A stretch of DNA of 64,000 nt from Streptomyces sp. NBC_01549 (GTDB lineage: Bacteria > Actinomycetota > Actinomycetes > Streptomycetales > Streptomycetaceae). Of the stretch, positions 8,963 to 19,600 are shown piece after piece. How positions within the stretch are numbered: the first letter of the stretch is position 1; each line of letters starts with the position of its first letter. The stretch spans positions 62,001-126,000 of the forward strand of contig NZ_JAPEPW010000002.1 of assembly GCF_026339955.1 (NCBI RefSeq), read 5' to 3'. Below the pieces are notes generated by a model. It worked only from the letters and a program-made list of their open reading frames with translations, made no database searches and was not told the DNA's origin. The position numbers and the translations under genes were made by a program.

Positions 8963-10582
8963 CTACGCCCCGGGCCGGACGAGGTGGTCGCCGAGGACCA
9001 TGAAGTCCAGCCCGATGCCGAGGAAGGTGCGTACCGCGTCCGCGGAAGAGTCGACGACGGGCTCGTCGCGGCCGTTGAACGAGGTGTTGACCAGCACCGG
9101 TGGCACTCCGGCCGTTCGCAGCCCGTGCAGCAGGCTTTCGACGACCGGTGCCTGCCCCGGCACGATCACCTGCGGGCGTGTGGTTCCGTCGACCGGGTGT
9201 GTCGCCGCCGGCATGACCTCGCGGGCGTGGCTGGAGACGACCGCGCTGCCCACCATGTAGCGCTCGCGCAGTCCCTGGCCGGGCCACAACGCCGGGGCGT
9301 AGTCCGCCAGCGTAACGGGGGCCAGCGGGCGCCACTGCTCACGGTTCTTGAGCGTGTTGATGCGGTTGCGGACGTCGGCCGGATGGGGGATGGCCACGAT
9401 CGACCGGTGTCCCAGAGCCCGCGGCCCGATCTCCGCCCGGCCCTGGGCCACCGAACCGATGGCGCCCTCGAGGAGCAACTCGATGACGGCATCCGGGGAG
9501 AACTCGGTGACGACGAAGCCCGCACGGCGAAGATCGTCCAACTGCTGACCGGCGACGGACAGATCGGTGCCGAGATACGGCGACTCCAGCACCCCCTTGT
9601 GCTTGGGCGGGCAGATCGACCATGCGGCGCCGACCGAGACACCCGCGTCGTGAGGGAAGGGAGGCACGTATACCGGTTCGGGGAGCTTGCCGTTGGCCAC
9701 GCAGTTGAGTGCCACGCCGCCGGCCAGGCAGATCTCCTGGGTGCCGGCTTGATAGACCGTCTCGGCGTGGAAGGCCCGATAAGCCTCCTCCACGGTGCGC
9801 TGCGCGCTGGCGGCGATGCGCACGGCCACCGGGTCCTTGTCCAGGTGCTCCGTCGTGGCGGTCACCGCGCCAAAACGGTCGGAGAAGTAATTCTTCCACT
9901 CCTTGACCAGGACATCGGAGTCCACATCGGCGGGAACGTCCAGGGGCGGCTTGCTCTGCCAGGTGCCGTCGCCGATCAGGTCGCCCATGGGGATGAGCGT
10001 GCTGTCGCCGCCGACGCCGTACGGGGCCAGGCCCATGGTCTTGCCCGCGCCGAATCTTCCGAAGCCCAGCAGGTCGGAAGCGGCCTCGTACATCAGGCCG
10101 ATCGAATAGCCGCGTGCCCACTGCCGTTTGAGGGTGAGACCCGAACTCCGGTCGCCCGCGTAGATGGAGGCGGACTCGAGCTCGCCGCTTCCGTCGACGA
10201 CCAGGACGCCGGCCCGCTCGAAGCCCGAGGCGTAGAAGGACGACAGGGCGTGAGCCAGGTGGTGCTCAACGAAGACGAATTCCGGACCGGCCTCCCCCGC
10301 GGCTTCGGGGCCGAACAGTTCGGCGTACATGTCGGCTCGCTCGGCGTCCTCCCAGGTGCGGAAGCGCCGCATGTCCCAGCCCATGGCCACTGTGTCGAGG
10401 TCACGCCAGGTGAGGCCGGCGGTCGCCAGGCAGTACCGGGCGGCGTTGACGGGGAATCGTCCCGGCGCGTGCTTGAGCCGGATGAACCGCTCTTCCTCGG
10501 CCAGCGCCACGATCCGGCCGTCTCCGTCGATCAGTGCGGCCGAGCTGTCGTGCAACTTCCAGTTGATACCGAGAACCCACAT
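8963..10582 (-). CDS. Carbamoyltransferase (NodU/CmcH family)
   Basis: A 539-residue O-carbamoyltransferase. Enzymes of this family use carbamoyl phosphate and ATP to form carbamoyl-adenylate and then carbamoylate a hydroxyl. Visible hallmarks: the ASKHA-fold N-terminus WVLGINWKLHDSSAAL; the metal-binding HHLAHA (about 107-112); AGGVALNC (near 287); and the C-terminal RAEIGPRALGHRSI (near 389), which belongs to the TsaC/YrdC-like half. The start at 10582 was chosen because homology begins there and AAGGGGG precedes it; a frame open to 10678 gives an unlikely extension. As the last gene of the minus-strand cluster it most likely tailors the polyketide. Confidence 0.9.
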   Translation of the reverse strand: MWVLGINWKLHDSSAALIDGDGRIVALAEEERFIRLKHAPGRFPVNAARYCLATAGLTWRDLDTVAMGWDMRRFRTWEDAERADMYAELFGPEAAGEAGPEFVFVEHHLAHALSSFYASGFERAGVLVVDGSGELESASIYAGDRSSGLTLKRQWARGYSIGLMYEAASDLLGFGRFGAGKTMGLAPYGVGGDSTLIPMGDLIGDGTWQSKPPLDVPADVDSDVLVKEWKNYFSDRFGAVTATTEHLDKDPVAVRIAASAQRTVEEAYRAFHAETVYQAGTQEICLAGGVALNCVANGKLPEPVYVPPFPHDAGVSVGAAWSICPPKHKGVLESPYLGTDLSVAGQQLDDLRRAGFVVTEFSPDAVIELLLEGAIGSVAQGRAEIGPRALGHRSIVAIPHPADVRNRINTLKNREQWRPLAPVTLADYAPALWPGQGLRERYMVGSAVVSSHAREVMPAATHPVDGTTRPQVIVPGQAPVVESLLHGLRTAGVPPVLVNTSFNGRDEPVVDSSADAVRTFLGIGLDFMVLGDHLVRPGA

Positions 10583-10883
10583 GCGTGGTGCCCCCTTCGT
10601 CAAGCAGTACGGATGGTTTGTCATGGCGCGACGGCCGACGAGGAGACCCTCTGCCCGGTTCGTCTCGCCGAGGGACACCGGAAGCGCTCACCCGATGCGC
10701 GAGCGGAGATCCGGAGTTCTCCAACGACCGTTCTGGCACTTCCGCGAAGGACGCCCGGGGGCCCACGGCTGCGACGACGCTGACGGCGAGGGTCCGCCCG
10801 ATCCGTGTCCGCCGCGCGACGCCGGTCGGCCACCCCGGCCGGCGGCCCGCACAACGGCCACTCACGGCCGGCCGGGAAACCCG
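10583..10883. other. Spacer between ATP-grasp and carbamoyltransferase genes
   Basis: About 300 bp without a convincing gene; the frames here are antisense or out-of-phase continuations. The gap is long compared with the 4-nt overlaps upstream, so the carbamoyltransferase may have its own promoter here. No clear promoter or hairpin was identified. Confidence 0.4.
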
Positions 10884-12173
10884 TCACGGGGTGTCCGTCT
10901 CGACATCGATCGAGTACACGTCGCTGATGACGCGCAGGTCCCGCTTGATGGATGCGGTGCTGGCACCGGTCAGGATGAACCTGCCGGATGCCACCGCCAG
11001 TCCCAGTTCGTGGTTGAGCAACTGGTCGATGTCGGGGGTCTCGGAGAAGACGACAGAGCTCGGTATCCGGTCGAGACCGTGAACGCGCCTGACCCGGCAG
11101 CGGTCCTTCTCGGACAAGGCGCAGTAGATCCAGCCGGAGGCGCCAGGGCGGTCGGTGCCCAGTTCGAGGTGGGTCGCGGGTGTCTCGATCGCGGAGGGCA
11201 GGTCCATGCACGACGCGATCGACTCCTGCACCAGGTCGACACCGTAGACGGTCTTCAGGTGCCGGCTGATGTACTCCCCTCCGAAGCGGTTGGCGATCTC
11301 CAGGAACACCAGGTCGCCGCTCGGGGTGAGGAACAGCTCCAGGTGGAAGGAGCCGTCCCGCAGCCCCAGCGCCGCCAGGACACGGTCGGTGAAGTCCGCG
11401 ATGCGCCGGACCAGGGCTGAGTCGTCGATGGTGACGGACGCCAGCGGTCCCACGCCGCTGTTCTGGAAGGTGAAACAGGATCCGAGGAAATATTCGGCGG
11501 CGCTGAGGAAGAGGACGCGTCCGTCCCGGACGATGCCGTCGACATGGCACACCGTTCCCTCGATGAACTCCTCCACCTCGTAGCCGTCCTGGATTCCCTC
11601 GGCGTCGGCGTACTGCAGCAGGTCCGCGCCTCGGTCGAAGAGCCTGACGCCGATGCTGGCGGCCTGCCGCGTGGGTTTGAGGACGACCTTGCCGGGAAGC
11701 CCGGACACGATGGCGGTCAGCTCCGCCGCGGTGGTGGCCGCTCCGACCGGCCAGAACCGGGGTACTGGCACGACCTCGCGCAGCGTCTGCTTCATGAGGA
11801 TTTTGTCGCGGAAGCGAAGCGCGGTCCCGACATCGACGCCGGGGACCGCGAAGTGCTCCCGCAGGCGTGCGGCGGGCAGTGTCGTGTACTCGAACAGGCC
11901 CACCACGGCAACGGGGGGGCCGAAGTCCTCCGAAAAGTCCTTCACCAGGTCGATCATCTGATCCACCACCTGGTCGTAGCCCTCCACACCCAGCCCGTCC
12001 GGCAGGTTCAGAACGCCGACCCGGGCGAACCGGTCGAGCAGGGACTTCGATATGCGTCCAGCGGCGTAGCTGTCCACCAGCAACGTGATGTCGTAGTTGT
12101 CGACGTCGAGTGTGTCCACGTCCAGGAAGTGATCGTCGAAGGCGACATGAACGACATGCCGGTGGTCCGTCAT
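10884..12173 (-). CDS. ATP-grasp ligase of the biosynthetic cluster
   Basis: A 429-residue ATP-grasp enzyme, expected to join a carboxylate to an amine through an acyl-phosphate. The ATP-grasp core follows a Rossmann-like N-terminal domain. The ATP-binding lysine lies in KVVLKPTRQAASIGV, and the metal-binding block HLELFLTPSGDLVFLEIANR supplies the Glu/Asn ligands with the terminal NRFGGEY. The C-terminal part is unlike biotin-carboxylase or D-Ala ligase tails, so the substrate is open; amino-acid or fatty-acyl coupling are options. It lies 64 bp downstream of the flavin reductase on the same strand and probably shares the operon. Confidence 0.8.
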   Translation of the reverse strand: MTDHRHVVHVAFDDHFLDVDTLDVDNYDITLLVDSYAAGRISKSLLDRFARVGVLNLPDGLGVEGYDQVVDQMIDLVKDFSEDFGPPVAVVGLFEYTTLPAARLREHFAVPGVDVGTALRFRDKILMKQTLREVVPVPRFWPVGAATTAAELTAIVSGLPGKVVLKPTRQAASIGVRLFDRGADLLQYADAEGIQDGYEVEEFIEGTVCHVDGIVRDGRVLFLSAAEYFLGSCFTFQNSGVGPLASVTIDDSALVRRIADFTDRVLAALGLRDGSFHLELFLTPSGDLVFLEIANRFGGEYISRHLKTVYGVDLVQESIASCMDLPSAIETPATHLELGTDRPGASGWIYCALSEKDRCRVRRVHGLDRIPSSVVFSETPDIDQLLNHELGLAVASGRFILTGASTASIKRDLRVISDVYSIDVETDTP

Positions 12174-12237
12174 ATTGATTCCTTAGAGGGTGAAGGAGGC
12201 GCTTCGGCGTCGCCGGCCCGGTCTTTTCGGGGGACTG

Positions 12238-12846
12238 TCAATCCGCTGCCGGCTTGTCCGGAAGACGGTGGAAGTCGCCGTCGTGATAAATCAGCGGCCG
12301 CCCGCTGTTGAGGGAATCGGCGTCGAGCGCCTCGGCGATGACGATGCGGTGGCTCGCCACGGATATACAAGCGGAGACCCTGCAGACGAGTCGTGCCAGG
12401 ACACCGTCCAGAAGGGGGACACCGCCCGGGCCCACATGCCAGATCGTGGGAGGAGCGAAGCGGTCCGCGCCGCTGCGGGCGAAGGTGGCGCCCAGTTCCC
12501 GCTGATGGTCTGCCAGCACGTGTACGCCTACGTACTGCGCCTCCGCGATGACTGGCCAGCACGAATTCGATGTGGCGATGCCGAAGGAGAGCATCGGGGG
12601 TTCCAGGCAGACGGAGCTGAGCGAGGTGGCGGTGAAGCCCACCGGGTGTCCGCCGTGTGCCGTGATCACGGCGACGCCGGCAGCGTGCTGCCTGAACACC
12701 GAGCGCAGCGTCTGCGCGGAGACCGCGCCCCGCGCGCCTGCCCCGGCCCAAGGTGTCGTACAGGTCGCGGGGGCATCGTGGTTCCCGCGGTCCGCGGCAG
12801 GCGCATCGGAGGGCCTGGCCTGCACAGCGTGCTCCGGGCGGCTCAC
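12238..12846 (-). CDS. Flavin reductase (HpaC-like, FMN-binding split barrel)
   Basis: A 202-residue NAD(P)H:flavin oxidoreductase. The split-barrel begins at about residue 45 with LRSVFRQHAAGVAVITA, then GFTATSLSSVCLEPPMLSFGI and a late HRIVIAEALDAD, all typical. Such enzymes supply reduced flavin to a two-component monooxygenase or halogenase. No such partner is in the window, which suggests it was lost with the missing part of the cluster. The first 40 residues are low complexity. The start overlaps the thioesterase stop by ATGA. Confidence 0.85.
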   Translation of the reverse strand: MSRPEHAVQARPSDAPAADRGNHDAPATCTTPWAGAGARGAVSAQTLRSVFRQHAAGVAVITAHGGHPVGFTATSLSSVCLEPPMLSFGIATSNSCWPVIAEAQYVGVHVLADHQRELGATFARSGADRFAPPTIWHVGPGGVPLLDGVLARLVCRVSACISVASHRIVIAEALDADSLNSGRPLIYHDGDFHRLPDKPAAD

Positions 12847-13610
12847 GACGTGCCTCCGGTGGCACTGGCGCGGATCACGTCCGCGATCTCGTCGACGCGG
12901 CTGTCCAGGTAGAAGTGCCCGCCTTCGAAGACCCGCAGGGTGAAGCCCAGGGCGGTGTGCTCGGACCAGACCGCGGCCTCTCCGACCGTGGCCTGGGGGT
13001 CGTTCCTGCCGACCAGGCAGATGACGGGGACGTGCAGGGGCGGCCCCGGAGCGTACGCGTATGTCTCCACGGCCCGGTAGTCGCTTCGCAGCGTCGGCAG
13101 GATCATGGCCAGCACTTGTTCGTCCTCGAGCACCTGTCTGTGCGTGCCGTCCAGTGCCCGGAGTTCCTCGACGATGCGGGCGTCGTCGAGGAGATGCATC
13201 GGGCGGCTCGTGGGACGCCTGGTCGAAGGGGCCCGGCGACCGGAGACGAACAGAGCCAGGGGAACGTCTCCTTGGCGTTCGAGCCGGCGGGCCACCTCGT
13301 AGGCGACCAGGGCGCCCATGCTGTGCCCGAACAGGATTGTCGGGCGCGGTCCGGCGGCACGCAGCTCGTCGGCGACGAAGCCGGCGAGGCGGGTGATGTC
13401 TTCGACGGGCGGTTCAGCGCGCCGGTCCTGCCGTCCCGGGTACTGGACGGCGAGCACCTCCATGGACGGGTGCAGCGTGCGCGACAGCTTGAAGTAGTAG
13501 GACGCCGCCCCTCCGGCGTGGGGGAAGCAGACGAGCCTCGGCCCCTCGGCGGGTGCGGGGTGGAATCGCCTCAGCCACAGTGCTGCCGAGGTGGCCGTTA
13601 TGCCTGTCAT
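12843..13610 (-). CDS. Type II thioesterase
   Basis: A 255-residue alpha/beta-hydrolase of the external TEII family. It opens with RLVCFPHAGGAASYYF, the usual TEII start, and has the nucleophile Ser97 in GHSMGALVAYE, an acidic residue after CLVGRNDP and the catalytic His in FEGGHFYL. TEIIs remove aberrant acyl groups from carrier proteins and so keep polyketide or peptide synthases working. The ATG at 13610 overlaps the synthase stop (ATGA), showing translational coupling; an upstream extension of the frame is only synthase antiphase. Confidence 0.92.
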   Translation of the reverse strand: MTGITATSAALWLRRFHPAPAEGPRLVCFPHAGGAASYYFKLSRTLHPSMEVLAVQYPGRQDRRAEPPVEDITRLAGFVADELRAAGPRPTILFGHSMGALVAYEVARRLERQGDVPLALFVSGRRAPSTRRPTSRPMHLLDDARIVEELRALDGTHRQVLEDEQVLAMILPTLRSDYRAVETYAYAPGPPLHVPVICLVGRNDPQATVGEAAVWSEHTALGFTLRVFEGGHFYLDSRVDEIADVIRASATGGTS

Positions 13611-16600
13611 GCGTGCTTGTCCCCTTCGCGCGGTTCCGCTTCGTCGGCGGGCATGTCCGCGGACATGCCCGGGGCGGCCGGATCCGGGCCGGTGGCGCCG
13701 CGCCACGGGCGGCTGCCGATCCGGAAATCCGCCTCGCGGGCCACGTGTTCGACGACGCGGCCCAGTTCGTCCGCCATGGCCCGGGCCGTGGACTCCTCGA
13801 AGGCGTTCGCGTCGTACTTCAGGAACACCTTGTAGCCGTCGGGCCCCCGGTAGATCTCGACGGTCACCGGCATCTCGCCGGAGTCCGGCAGGTCGTCGAA
13901 GGGCCGCAGGTCGAGCGGACCCGGCAGCGCCCCGTCCGCCCCGGTGAACAGTGACGCCCCGTCGAAGTTCTGGAAGATCAGGTTGGTTTCCACCAGAGGT
14001 GGTGTCCCACTGCCTTCCTCCTGGGCGAGTGCCCGCTCGATCTCCAAAGCGGGATAGGACCCGTGGTCGATCCCCCGGACGACCGCCCGGCCGACCCGGC
14101 CCAGGAGCGTGCTGAACTGCTCCCCGTCGGACAAGGTGGAGCGGATCGGAAGGCAGTTGACGAACTGGCCGACCACGTCCTTGAACCGCTCCTCGTAGCG
14201 GCCGGCGGTCGGGAAGCCGACAACCAGGTCCGACTGACCGGTGAGGGAGTGCAGGAAGACGGTGTACGTGGCAAGGAACAGCGTGGCCACGCTGGTCTGG
14301 TGGGCGCGGGCCCGGGCGGCGAAGGCCTCCGTGACCTCCGGGGTAAGCCGGGCCAGGACGACGTCGGTGCGGGGCGCAAGCGCGGCGGTGTCCTTCCGGT
14401 CGCGGGGCAGGGCGAGTTCGTCGCGCGGTCCGCGCAGTTCCGCGAGCCAGTAGTCGCGGTGTCGGCGGGCCTTCGGGCTCTTCAGCAGCGCGGTCTCCCA
14501 GGCGACGAAGTCGGCGTAGGTGACGCTCTCCTGATGCGTCGTCATGCTCGCGCCCGTTCCGACGGCCTCGCTGTAGGCGTTCTTCAGGGAGCGCACCAGG
14601 ACCGCCGCGGACGTGCCGTCCATGACGATGTGGTGCACCGTGACGAGCAGCAGATGCCGCGGGACCCCGGTGCCAGTGTCCAGGGTGACGAGGTGGGCCC
14701 GGGCGAGGGGTCCGCCCGCCAGGTCGAACGGCTGGTCGGCCAACTCCTTGATGCGGGCCAGCTGTTCGTCACGCGCGGTCGCGGTGACGCGGGTCCTGGT
14801 GAACGTCATGGCGCGGTCGCGGTCGATGTCCATGTGCGGCACGCCGTCCGTCTCGCGGAAGACCGCGCCGAGGACCGGGTGGCGCCGCGACTGCGCACGG
14901 CACGCCTCCTCCAGCGCGTCCGCATCGAAGGCGCCGTGGATCTCGAACAGCAGCGGGATGTTGTAGGTGGCGGCGTCCGGGTGGCGCCGGTGCCCCCGCC
15001 ACAGCCTGCTCTGGCTGCGCGAGAGTTCCCAGCGCTCGGTGGTCTCCGCCTCGCTGCCGGGCGCATCCTCGGCCTGGGGGCCGGCCGTTTCCCGCGCCGC
15101 CGGCCGGGTGGCTGCCACGAGCGCGTCCACCGCGTCGGGCCGCTCGGCCAGGAAGTGCTCCACCAGCCCGTCGACGGACTCGACCTCGAACAGCAGCGTC
15201 GAGGAGACGTCGTCGCCGAGATCGGCACGGATCGCCTGGGTCAACTGGAGGACGAGCAGCGAGTCCAGCCCATACGACGTCAGGGGCACGGCGGAGTCGA
15301 TCCGCTCTGCGGGCACGCCCAACACCGTCGCCGCCGACTCCCGCAGATGGTCCGTCAGCACCTCGCCCACGTCGGCTCCGGTCGAGCGCGGCTCCGGCTC
15401 ATGAACTCGTTCCGGCGGGGACCCCGGCTCCGGGACGGTCACGGACGACGGGAGGGTCACGGACGAAGGAGCGTCCGGGACGACGGGGGTCGCCTGTCGG
15501 CCCGGGGCGAGCTGGCGCGTGGTTCCGTCGCTCTCGGCCGCGATGATCTGCTGGCCGAGGGCGTCCGCCTGCGGCAGCACGGACAGGACGGTCCGGAAGC
15601 CCTCGCCGTGCAGGACGTCGCGCCAGCCCTCGGGGGACAGCGCCGGCGATCCGGGGAGGCGCAGCCCGGTGTCCGTCGACAGCCACCAGCCTTCCAGCAG
15701 GCCGAAGGTGAGGTGGCTGAAGACGTCGAAGCGCGACAGCTCGTTCAGCACCAGCCAACCGCCCCCGCGCAGCGCCGCCTTGGCGTTGCGCAGCGTGTTG
15801 CGGATGTCGGCGGTGGCGTGCAGGACGTTCGCGGCGACGACGATGTCGTAGCCGCCCTCCTCGATGCCCTGGCCGGCCAGCGGCCGCTCGACGTCGAACA
15901 GCGCGCAGTCGAGATAGGGCACATGGGGTCCGTGAACCCGGCGCGCGTTGTTCAGGAACGCTTTGGACAGGTCGGTGTACAGGTAGGTGTCGATGCTGTC
16001 CTGGTGGGGCCGCAGCGCCTGGAACAGGCCGGTGCTGGTGCCGCCGGTGCCGGCACCGATCTCCAGGACTCGGATCCGCGCACCGGGATCCTCGTGCAGC
16101 CGCTCGGTCACCAGGGCGACGACGGTGTCCTGGACGGCGTGGTTGAACGCGTCCGCCACCGGGGTGTCGCGATAGCAGCCCTCGACGAGTTCGAAGGAGC
16201 CGCGCGGGAACATGACGTCGGTCGGCCGCCTGACGCCGGTCAGGATGTCGGGCAGCGCGCGGAGCGTGGCGTCGACGAGCTCCAGCTCCGCCTTGAGGCC
16301 CGGGTCCGCGGACCACGCCTGCCGGCGCTCGTCCCACTCGGTGAGGAGAGCGTGCAGGGGCGATGTGGAGTCCGGAATCACCCGCAGGGCCTGGCGCAGC
16401 CAGGGCAGGTACCGCTCCTGGACGCCCGCCCGCCGCAGGCGCGCCTCGGCGTCGGCGTCGGACTCGGACTCGGTCGGGGCGGGAGCATCCTCCACCTCGG
16501 TGAGCGCGCCCAGTTCCACGAGGTGGGCCCGCAGGAGCCGTCCGAGCAAGGGGTCGCGTTCCTCCGCTCGCCAGGCGGCGACGGCACGCAGCACATCCCG

Positions 16601-19600
16601 CTCCTCGCCCGGGGTCTCGCGCGTGGTGAGCGCGTGCGCGGGCACCCGCGTGGCGGTCCCGGCGCGCATGGCCGTCCGCACCGACGGCTCGACGCCGGTC
16701 AGCGCGTCGACCGTGGTCAGCTTGACGAACCCGAGCTGGTCGTAGGGGCCGCCGAGCAGCACGTCGAGGGCCTCCATCGCCTCGGGCGCCTCGATGGAGA
16801 CCAGTCCCGTACGCTCCATGCGCCGGCGGTAGAAGTCGGAGGAGACGCTGCCCTGGCTGCCCCACCAGCCCCAGTTCATGACCTTGACGGGGCAGTTCCA
16901 GTGGTGGTCGAGGAGGCGGGCCCAGGCGTCGAGGAAGACGCTGCCGGCCGCGTAGTTGCCCTGTCCAGCCGTCGTCGCGAAGGACTGGACGGAGGAGAAG
17001 AACAGCGCGAAGTCCAATTCCTCGCCGTCGAGGACGCGTGCCGTCGTGACGGCGGCGTCCACCTTGGCGGACAGGCTCGCGAGCAGGGTCTCCTCGTCCA
17101 TCCCGGCGAAGCTCTGGTCGCGCAGCACGAGGGCCGCGTGCACGACGCCGTGGATCCGGGGGAACGCGGACCTGATCCGGTCGAAGGCGTCCCGCAGGGA
17201 GGCCTCGTCCGTGGCGTCGGCTCGCACGTAGCGGACGGAGCCCCGGCCGCGCACGGAGTCCATCCGGGCCCTGACCGCCGCGTCCTCGGGGCTGCGGCCG
17301 ATCCAGACCACGTGGGCGCCGAAGCGCTCCACGACGTGCCGTGTCCACGCGGTGCCGAGGCCTCCGGCGCCGCCGACGACGACGTAGACGCCGCCCTCGC
17401 GGTAGGGGGCGCCGACCGTTGCCGCGACTTCGCAGGGGGCCCAGCGGCGGGTCAGCCACTGGCCGGAGCGGTGGACCCAGGAGTCCGTCCGGGCGTGCGT
17501 CGGCAGCGCCATGAGGTCGGCCGGCCACGGCTCGTCGCCGAGGTCGACCCGCCGCACGGACCAGTTGGTGTACTCCAGCGCGAGCGAGCCGAACAGGCCG
17601 TGCAGTCCTGCGTATGCCGGCCGCGGGCGCTCGTTCGGGTGGGTGGCCAGGGCGTGCCGGGTGACCAGGGTGAGGCCGAGCGGCCTCGTGTCGTGGTCGG
17701 TGCGCAGCAGGCCCTTGATCATGCGGAAGGCCGCGACGGCGCCGTCCGTCTGGGCGGCGACGAGACGGTCCGCGTCAGTCGGTTCCATCTCCGTGTCCGG
17801 CGCGATCCACACCAGATGGTCGACCGGCGCCGACGCGCGCAGGGCGTCGGCCACGTCGTCGGCGGACGCGGTGGCGGGCAGGTGCCAGGTCGTGCCGCGC
17901 GGGAACCGCCGTGCGAGACGGTCCCGCTGCCTGGTGTCGCCGCCCACGACGAGCACGTGGTCGTCGTCGCCGGGAAGGACGCCGGTGAGGGCGTGCGGGG
18001 GCAGGACGTCCCAGATCGGCGCGAACAGCGACGGCGGCGGCGCCGCGATTCGGCGGGCGGTGTAGCCGGTCATGCGGACGCACACCTCCCCCGAGTCGTC
18101 CACCAGGTCGATGTGCAGACGGCTGAGCGCGTTCTCCGCGCCCGGCGCGTCCGCCGTGCGGACGACGGCCCACATGGACGAGGGGCACGGCGCGAAGGCG
18201 TCGAGCTGTTCGAGCGCGAAGGGCACGGACGTGCCCTCGGGCATGCCGTCGCCCGCCAGGAGGAGGGCCACCGAGGACTGGATGGCCGAGTCCAGGAGCG
18301 AGGGGTGCAGTACGAAGGGCCGCTCGGGCGTCGGCGCGGCGTCCGGGACGCGGAGTTCGGCCACCACCAGGCCCGGACCAGTGTGCGCCTCGCGGATGGC
18401 GCGGAGCGCCGGGCCGTGGTCGATGCCGCGGGCCACGAGCGCGGCGTGGATCCGCTCGCCGCTCACCATGGTCCGGCAGCCCACGCGTAGCTCCGACAGC
18501 GAGATGCGGGGCGGGCGCGGCGCGTCGGACCGGGAGAGGCGTCCCTCGCAGTAGACCGCGGCCTCCTCGTTCGTCGAACGGAACTCGAAGGCGACGCCGC
18601 CGGACGCGGGGCGCAGCAGAAGTTCGACGTCGGCCGGAACGCCGTCCGGCGCGGTGCCGTCGGCCACAACGGGCCGCACCCAGGTGACGTTGCGCAGACG
18701 CACCGTGTCGGCCGGGGAGACGCCGAGGAGGTCGGCGGCCGCAGAGCGGGCCATCTCCAGGTAGACCACGCCGGGCAGGACATGCCGTCCCTGGACGACG
18801 TGGTCGTCGAGGAAGCTCCGGGTCTCGGCGAACGTGACGCGGGTGTGTGAGGGGCCGCTCACGGCGGGGGCCGGGACGGTCCCGGCGGCTGGCGCGGCCT
18901 CTACCGGAACGGCCGGAGGTGTCGGGGCCGCGGCCTGGGCGTGCGGGGGCTCGGCAGAGGGGGCCGCCGCTGGGGTCGCGGGGGCCGGCGTCTCGGCGGG
19001 GAGGGCCGCGCCGGCCCAGTGGCCGACCCGGGCGAAGGGGTAGGTGGGCAGGGGCACGCGGCGGTACGCGCCGGCCGTGAACGCCTCCTCGTATGCGAGG
19101 TCCGCGCCGTTTGCGAACAGGTCGGCCAGCGACTCCAGTTCGGCGCGCAGGGTGTGGGGGTCGGTGGCGGGGTCGGCGCACCGGCGCAGGGTCTCGCGGC
19201 CGAGGTCGGCTGTGTCCCGCTCGCGGTCCGCTCCGGCGTCACCGGTGACGGCGCGGGGTCCGGCGGTCCCGGCCGCCAGCACGCGGACCAGGTCGTCGTG
19301 GTCGCGTACGACGCATGCGAACCGGTACCGGAAGTGTTCCCGTCCGGCGGTCAGGGTGTAGGAGAGGTCACCGAGGCCCTGTTCCGGGTGGCTGCGGCAG
19401 TGCGCGGCCAGCCGCTCCACCTGCTCGCCGAGTTGTTCGCGGGAGTGGGCGGACAGCACGACGAGGTGCGCCGCGCGGTGCGGCAGCGCGGCGCGGACCC
19501 GCTCCGGCGCCTCTTCGAGGACCACGTGGGCGTTGGTCCCGCTGGCGCCGAACGCGCTGACCGTGCCGAGGCGCGGCACCCCGGCGGGGCTGTGCCAGGG

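Noticed and set aside
14063..18490. A 1475-codon open frame on the plus strand opposite the polyketide synthase.
   Set aside because: It is antisense to well-conserved synthase domains, is rich in Arg/Gly/Val and has no motif; long antisense frames are normal in high-GC coding DNA.
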